In this document: positions 13,455-17,192 of the stretch, in pieces | Layout of the letters: each line of letters starts with the position of its first letter | How positions within the stretch are numbered: the first letter of the stretch is position 1 | Origin: Parabacteroides sp. | GTDB lineage: Bacteria; Bacteroidota; Bacteroidia; Bacteroidales; Tannerellaceae | DNA length: 17,192 nucleotides | Reading direction: 5' to 3' | Assembly: GCA_019411205.1 (NCBI GenBank) | Contig: DXRF01000017.1 | Coordinates: 1-17,192 of the forward strand | Notes under the pieces: model-generated | What the model was told of the DNA's origin: nothing | What the model saw: only the letters and a program-made list of their open reading frames with translations | Databases searched by the model: none | Made by a program: the position numbers and the translations under genes

Positions 13455-14219
13455 ATGGGAAAGATTATCGCTTTAGCAAATCAGAAAGGTGGGGTAGGTA
13501 AGACTACCACTACGATTAATCTGGCTGCGTCGCTGGCGGCTCTTGAGAAAAAGGTGCTGGTGGTCGATGCCGATCCGCAGGCTAACGCTTCGTCGGGACT
13601 GGGCGTGGATATCCGCAGTGTGGAGCAGTCGATCTACGAATGTGTGGTGAACGGCGACGATCCGAAAGGGGCTATTACCAATACGGAAGTGGAGGGGCTG
13701 GATATTATCCCCTCGCATATCGACCTGGTAGGTGCGGAGATTGAAATGCTGAACATGGAGAACCGGGAACAGATATTGAAACAAATACTGGTTCCGTTGA
13801 AAGATCGGTACGATTACATCCTGATCGACTGTTCTCCCTCTTTGGGACTGATCACGGTCAATGCTTTGACGGCAGCCGATTCGGTGATGATACCCGTGCA
13901 ATGTGAGTATTTTGCGTTGGAAGGGATTAGTAAACTGTTGAATACGATAAAGATTATCAAATCGAAGCTGAATCCCGCTTTGGAAATCGAAGGCTTCCTG
14001 CTGACCATGTACGACTCGCGTCTTCGTCTGGCCAACCAGATATACGAAGAAGTGAAGCGTCCGTTCCGGGACCTGGTTTTCACGACCGTTATTCAGCGGA
14101 ATGTCAAATTAAGCGAAGCTTCCAGCTACGGCAAGCCCGTGCTGCTTTACGATGCCGAGTCGAAGGGAGCTTTGAATCACATGCAGCTTGCACAGGAGCT
14201 GATAGATAAAAACAAATAG
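13455..14219 (+). CDS. parA: Chromosome-partitioning ATPase ParA (Soj)
   Basis: ParA is a deviant Walker ATPase that binds DNA nonspecifically and, with ParB bound at parS sites, moves replicated chromosome origins apart. The 254-residue length is that of chromosomal Soj-type proteins without the N-terminal HTH of plasmid ParA. The deviant Walker A motif KGGVGKTTT is at residues 11-19, with the signature lysine at 11. VVDADPQANAS follows as the A' motif, and LIDCSPSLG is the Walker B region. It is the first gene of the apparent parA-parB-DUF5683-lytic transglycosylase operon. The junction with parB contains a long hairpin. I did not notice a parS site in the window. Confidence 0.96.
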   Translation: MGKIIALANQKGGVGKTTTTINLAASLAALEKKVLVVDADPQANASSGLGVDIRSVEQSIYECVVNGDDPKGAITNTEVEGLDIIPSHIDLVGAEIEMLNMENREQILKQILVPLKDRYDYILIDCSPSLGLITVNALTAADSVMIPVQCEYFALEGISKLLNTIKIIKSKLNPALEIEGFLLTMYDSRLRLANQIYEEVKRPFRDLVFTTVIQRNVKLSEASSYGKPVLLYDAESKGALNHMQLAQELIDKNK

Positions 14220-14287
14220 ATTTATGATTTATGATTTATGATTTGTTTGTCTTTTCAAATCATAAATCATAAATCATAAATCATAAA
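14219..14287. repeat. 27-bp perfect hairpin of ATTTATG units between parA and parB
   Basis: Bases 14219-14245 pair perfectly with 14256-14282 over a 10-nt loop (TTTGTCTTTT). The arms are made of three ATTTATG units and their complement, and a further CATAAAT unit follows. It begins at the last base of the parA stop and ends 12-17 nt before the parB ATG. In mRNA it would be a long A-U-rich stem that could affect parB translation or message stability. Confidence 0.9.
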
Positions 14288-14298
14288 TTCGAAAGTTT

Positions 14299-15186
14299 AT
14301 GGTAATGAAAAGATCGGCTCTTGGCCGCGGATTGGATGCTTTGATAACGATGGACGACCTGAAAACAGGCGGTTCGTCGTCTATTAGTGAAATAGAGCTG
14401 AGTAAGATCCAGCCCAATCCGGATCAACCCCGTTCTGTTTTTGAAGAAGAAACGCTTGAGGAACTGGCCGTTTCTATCCGTTCGTTAGGTGTTATTCAGC
14501 CGATTACGTTGAAAGAAACGGGAACGGACAAATATATGATTATTTCCGGCGAACGTCGGTACCGTGCTTCCCTGATGGCAGGCTTGGAGCGTATCCCCGC
14601 CTATATCAAAACCGCAGCAGACGAGAATGTCGTCGAGATGGCTCTGATCGAGAATATCCAGCGTGAAGACCTGAACTCGATAGAAATAGCCCTGGCTTAC
14701 CAGAAGTTGATCGACAGTTATGGGCTGACACAGGAAAAGCTGAGCGAGCGTGTCGGCAAGAAGCGGGCGACGATTGCCAATTATCTCCGCCTCTTGAAGC
14801 TCCCTGCCGAGATACAGGTAGGGCTGAAGGATAAGAAGATCGACATGGGGCATGCACGTGCGCTGCTTCCTGTCGAGGACCCGGAAGTGCAGTTGGCTCT
14901 TTACGAGCAGATACTGGCGGATGGACTGTCTGTCCGTAACGTAGAAGAAATAGTACGCGGCGGAGTGGATGCGGTAGCTCTCGAACAGGCAAAGAAAGAA
15001 AAGCCTGCCCAGCGGAAACCGAAACTTCCCGAGGAGTTCAACTTGCTGAAGGACCATCTGTCCAGTTTCTTTAATACGAAGGTCCAACTGGTATGCAACG
15101 AAAAAGGAAAAGGTAAAATAACGATCCCCTTTGCATCTGAAGATGAATTGGAGAAACTGATCGGCTTGCTGGATAAGTTGAAATGA
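14299..15186 (+). CDS. parB: Chromosome-partitioning protein ParB
   Basis: ParB is a parS-binding CTP-dependent DNA clamp that spreads on origin-proximal DNA and partners with ParA. The 295-residue protein has the family architecture: a basic N-terminus with GRGLDALI, the ParA-interaction region, followed by the ParB/Srx nucleotide-binding domain, visible as IQPNPDQPR, GERRYRASLMAGL and ENIQREDLN. The HTH region, KLSERVGKKRATIANYLRLL, binds parS, and a C-terminal dimerisation domain completes it. The annotated start gives MVMKRSALGRG. The second methionine two codons on (14305) is equally possible. It follows parA across a 79-bp repeat hairpin, and its stop overlaps the next start in an ATGA. 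Confidence 0.96.
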   Translation: MVMKRSALGRGLDALITMDDLKTGGSSSISEIELSKIQPNPDQPRSVFEEETLEELAVSIRSLGVIQPITLKETGTDKYMIISGERRYRASLMAGLERIPAYIKTAADENVVEMALIENIQREDLNSIEIALAYQKLIDSYGLTQEKLSERVGKKRATIANYLRLLKLPAEIQVGLKDKKIDMGHARALLPVEDPEVQLALYEQILADGLSVRNVEEIVRGGVDAVALEQAKKEKPAQRKPKLPEEFNLLKDHLSSFFNTKVQLVCNEKGKGKITIPFASEDELEKLIGLLDKLK

Positions 15187-15941
15187 GAAACGGGAAAGCG
15201 ATTTTATGGATAATGGTCCTGCTGTGCTGTTCTGTTTGGTCCGGCCATGCACAGGAGACGATAACGGCCGAGCAGGATACGGTGATGTCTCCCGATTCGA
15301 CCGTTACGGCTGTGGTTCCCGGCGAAACAGCCAAGGCCGATTCGACGGTGAAGGCGGTGCTTTCGGCAGCCGACTCGCTTCCCCAACCGAAGGTGAAGCT
15401 GAAGGAGTTCAAACCCGATCCGAACAAAGCGCTGCTGTATGCCTTGGTGCCGGGTCTGGGACAGATATATAACAGGAAGTATTGGAAGCTACCGTTGGTA
15501 TATGGGGCCTTTATGGGCTGTATGTATGCCATCACTTGGAACAATAAGAATTATAAGGACTATTCGACTGCCTACTTTGATATCATGGAGGATTACCAAA
15601 AGGTATTGGCGGCAGAGAAGGATGGACAAAAATATGAGGGGCCTTGGCAGGAGAGTTGGACGATCTTTGTCAGAAACGGTGAGGAGAGTTCCTATGTCTC
15701 GAATGCCCAGTTCCAGGAAAACCTGAAGCGCCGGAAGGATTATTTCCGCCGTTACAGGGATTTGAGCATTATCATTACGGTCGGGGTGTATGCGATCAGT
15801 ATTATCGATGCGTATGTGGATGCCCAGCTGTTTGACTTTGACATTTCTCCGGATCTGAGCATGCACTGGTCGCCGGAGGTAACCCCGAAGACCCGTTATA
15901 CGCCGGGCTCGTATGGATTGAATTGCAGTTTTAAGTTCTGA
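15183..15941 (+). CDS. DUF5683 domain membrane/periplasmic protein
   Basis: A 252-residue exported protein of the DUF5683 type, of unknown function. It has a signal peptide (MRNGKAILWIMVLLCCSVWS..., cleavage near HAQ), a Thr/Ser/Asp-rich linker, then the conserved core beginning DPNKALLYALVPGLGQIYNR and KYWKLPLVYGAF. A second hydrophobic segment, LSIIITVGVYAISIIDAYV, comes before the C-terminal strand. The GLGQIYN segment resembles small TM2-like membrane modules. It overlaps parB by 4 bp (ATGA) and is followed 4 bp later by the lytic transglycosylase, so it is surely co-transcribed with both. The association suggests an envelope role linked to growth or division, which is inference. Confidence 0.88.
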   Translation: MRNGKAILWIMVLLCCSVWSGHAQETITAEQDTVMSPDSTVTAVVPGETAKADSTVKAVLSAADSLPQPKVKLKEFKPDPNKALLYALVPGLGQIYNRKYWKLPLVYGAFMGCMYAITWNNKNYKDYSTAYFDIMEDYQKVLAAEKDGQKYEGPWQESWTIFVRNGEESSYVSNAQFQENLKRRKDYFRRYRDLSIIITVGVYAISIIDAYVDAQLFDFDISPDLSMHWSPEVTPKTRYTPGSYGLNCSFKF

Positions 15942-15945
15942 CGTC

Positions 15946-17192
15946 ATGAATAAAAACCTACTTATCCTGTGCTGTCTGTTCTGCCTGATGCAGGTCTCCC
16001 GCGCACAAGACGCTATATTCGGCGAACCGCAGCATCCGACATTATCGGCCGACTCGCTGTCTGACATAGTGGGCCTGATACCTGAAAGCCTCGATGCCAA
16101 CGTGGATAGTTTGCTCCATTCCTGGCATGTGCAATACTTTTCGAAAGTGGATGAGTATTGCCACGATGATGCGGAGAATGTCTATTTCCCTGATTCGGTC
16201 TACGAAGAACGCCTGGAGCGTCTGCCGAGTGTGATCCGTTTGCCTTACAACGAGGTGGTGAGGGATTGCATCGACCTGTATGCCGGACGCAAGCGTGACC
16301 TGGTACGCTATATGTTGGGGATGGCGGATTTCTATTTCCCCATTATCGAACAGGTGCTCGACAAGCATAACCTGCCTTTGGAACTGAAGTATCTGGCTGT
16401 CGTTGAAAGTGCCCTGAATCCGGTGGCCCTTTCGCGTGTGGGGGCTTGCGGGTTATGGCAATTCATGCTTCCGACCGGCAAGATATATGGTTTGGAGATC
16501 AACAGCCTGTTGGACGAACGGCGTGATCCGCAAAAGGCGACTGAGGCGGCTTGTAAGTATTTTGAAGATATGTATGCCATTTATGGCGACTGGAACCTGG
16601 TGCTGGCTTCCTATAACTGTGGTCCGGGCAATGTGAACAAGGCGATCCGCCGTTCCGGGGGGAAGACTGATTTCTGGGAGATCTTCCGCTACTTACCCCG
16701 TGAAACCCGTTCGTATGTACCGCTGTTTATCGCTGCCAATTATATCATGAATTACTATTGCGATCATAATATTTGCCCGATACAGACCAGCCTGCCGTTG
16801 GCGACCGATACGGTTATGGTGAACAGCATGCTCCATCTGCAACAGGTTTCCGATGTGCTGGGGATCGACATCGAGCAGCTTCGTGCCCTCAACCCGCAAT
16901 ATAAACGCGATATTATACCGGGAAATACAAAACCTTCCGTGTTGAAACTTCCGGCATCCCAGACTTATGCGTTTGTCGACAAGGAAGATTCGGTCTATAC
17001 GCATCGTATAGAGGAGTTGCTGGCCAACTGCGTGCCGGTCAATGCTGCCGACGGATCAAAGAATCTTACGCTTGAGAAGATAACCCATGTGGTCGCCTCC
17101 GGTGAGAATATCTATACCATCGCGAACCGCTACGGCGTTACTGCGAAGGATATCCGTAAGTGGAACGGGCTCGGTTCCAACCGGGTTGCCAA
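15946..17192 (+). CDS. mltD: Membrane-bound lytic murein transglycosylase D-like protein (partial)
   Basis: A lytic transglycosylase cleaves the MurNAc-GlcNAc bond of peptidoglycan, forming 1,6-anhydro ends. About 415 codons are present, and the gene continues past the window edge. It begins with a signal peptide (MNKNLLILCCLFCLMQVSRA). The SLT domain has the catalytic glutamate E154 in AVVESALNP, then GACGLWQFM, and later LASYNCGPGNVNKAI and PRETRSYVPLFIAANY, all diagnostic of the MltD group. A LysM repeat begins near the edge (THVVASGENIYTIANRYGV), and an earlier LysM-like stretch precedes it. The start ATG lies 4 bp after the DUF5683 stop, in the parAB operon. In several Bacteroidales a RelA/SpoT homolog follows, which cannot be checked here. 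Confidence 0.93.
   Translation, partial: MNKNLLILCCLFCLMQVSRAQDAIFGEPQHPTLSADSLSDIVGLIPESLDANVDSLLHSWHVQYFSKVDEYCHDDAENVYFPDSVYEERLERLPSVIRLPYNEVVRDCIDLYAGRKRDLVRYMLGMADFYFPIIEQVLDKHNLPLELKYLAVVESALNPVALSRVGACGLWQFMLPTGKIYGLEINSLLDERRDPQKATEAACKYFEDMYAIYGDWNLVLASYNCGPGNVNKAIRRSGGKTDFWEIFRYLPRETRSYVPLFIAANYIMNYYCDHNICPIQTSLPLATDTVMVNSMLHLQQVSDVLGIDIEQLRALNPQYKRDIIPGNTKPSVLKLPASQTYAFVDKEDSVYTHRIEELLANCVPVNAADGSKNLTLEKITHVVASGENIYTIANRYGVTAKDIRKWNGLGSNRVA

Noticed and set aside
13342..15186. A parS site near parAB
   Set aside because: I looked for the TGTTTCACGTGAAACA-type palindrome and did not see a match. A computed search of the full chromosome would be needed.

Overview
The window looks like chromosomal DNA from a Bacteroidales gut commensal, most likely a Parabacteroides. 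The evidence is the Bacteroidetes-type promoters (TTG or TTTG, about 19-20 bp, then TAnnTTTG), the absence of Shine-Dalgarno sites, a 1089-residue secreted protein with a DUF6383-like tail (a family I know mainly from Parabacteroides), and the parA-parB-DUF5683-lytic transglycosylase gene order. The species is inferred from family knowledge and was not tested.

Layout. 1-1300: cydB (cytochrome bd oxidase subunit II), preceded by ATTTATG-type repeats and followed by a hairpin. 1521-2435: rnz (RNase Z). 2447-3063: toxin-antitoxin module 1. 3131-3460: a tiny secreted protein that is little more than a T9SS-like sorting tail. 3470-5165: a set of accessory genes comprising two overlapping small reading frames and a GH73-type glucosaminidase on the minus strand, a DUF4248-like protein on the plus strand, and an HU-like DNA-binding protein on the minus strand. 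5309-5955: toxin-antitoxin module 2, paralogous to module 1, with a perfect dyad over its -7 box. 6094-8361: a large VirE_N/DUF3987 primase-helicase-like protein on the minus strand with a good promoter. 8549-8893: an unrecognised small protein. 9220-12489: the DUF6383-type secreted protein on the minus strand. 12490-13454: a long gene-poor region. 13455 to the end: parA, parB, a DUF5683 protein and an mltD-like lytic transglycosylase cut by the window edge, apparently one operon for chromosome segregation and envelope functions.

The most interesting signal is upstream of the DUF6383 gene. Two 39-bp inverted repeats (12585-12623 and 12769-12807, 36 of 39 identical) flank a 145-bp segment. The segment holds one textbook Bacteroidetes promoter (TTG at 12733-12735, 19 bp, TATTTTTG at 12755-12762). 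The promoter points away from the secreted-protein gene, and I see no promoter in the correct direction nearby. The repeat core AAACGTACGT fits the ARACGTWCGT-type site that I remember for Mpi-type serine invertases of Bacteroides. The simplest reading is a phase-variable invertible promoter caught in the OFF orientation, controlling a surface or secreted protein that carries many predicted O-glycosylation motifs. No recombinase gene is in the window.

The region from about 2.4 to 8.9 kb looks like accessory DNA inserted among housekeeping genes. ATTTATG-unit repeats, one forming a 27-bp perfect hairpin between parA and parB, recur at junctions between same-strand genes.
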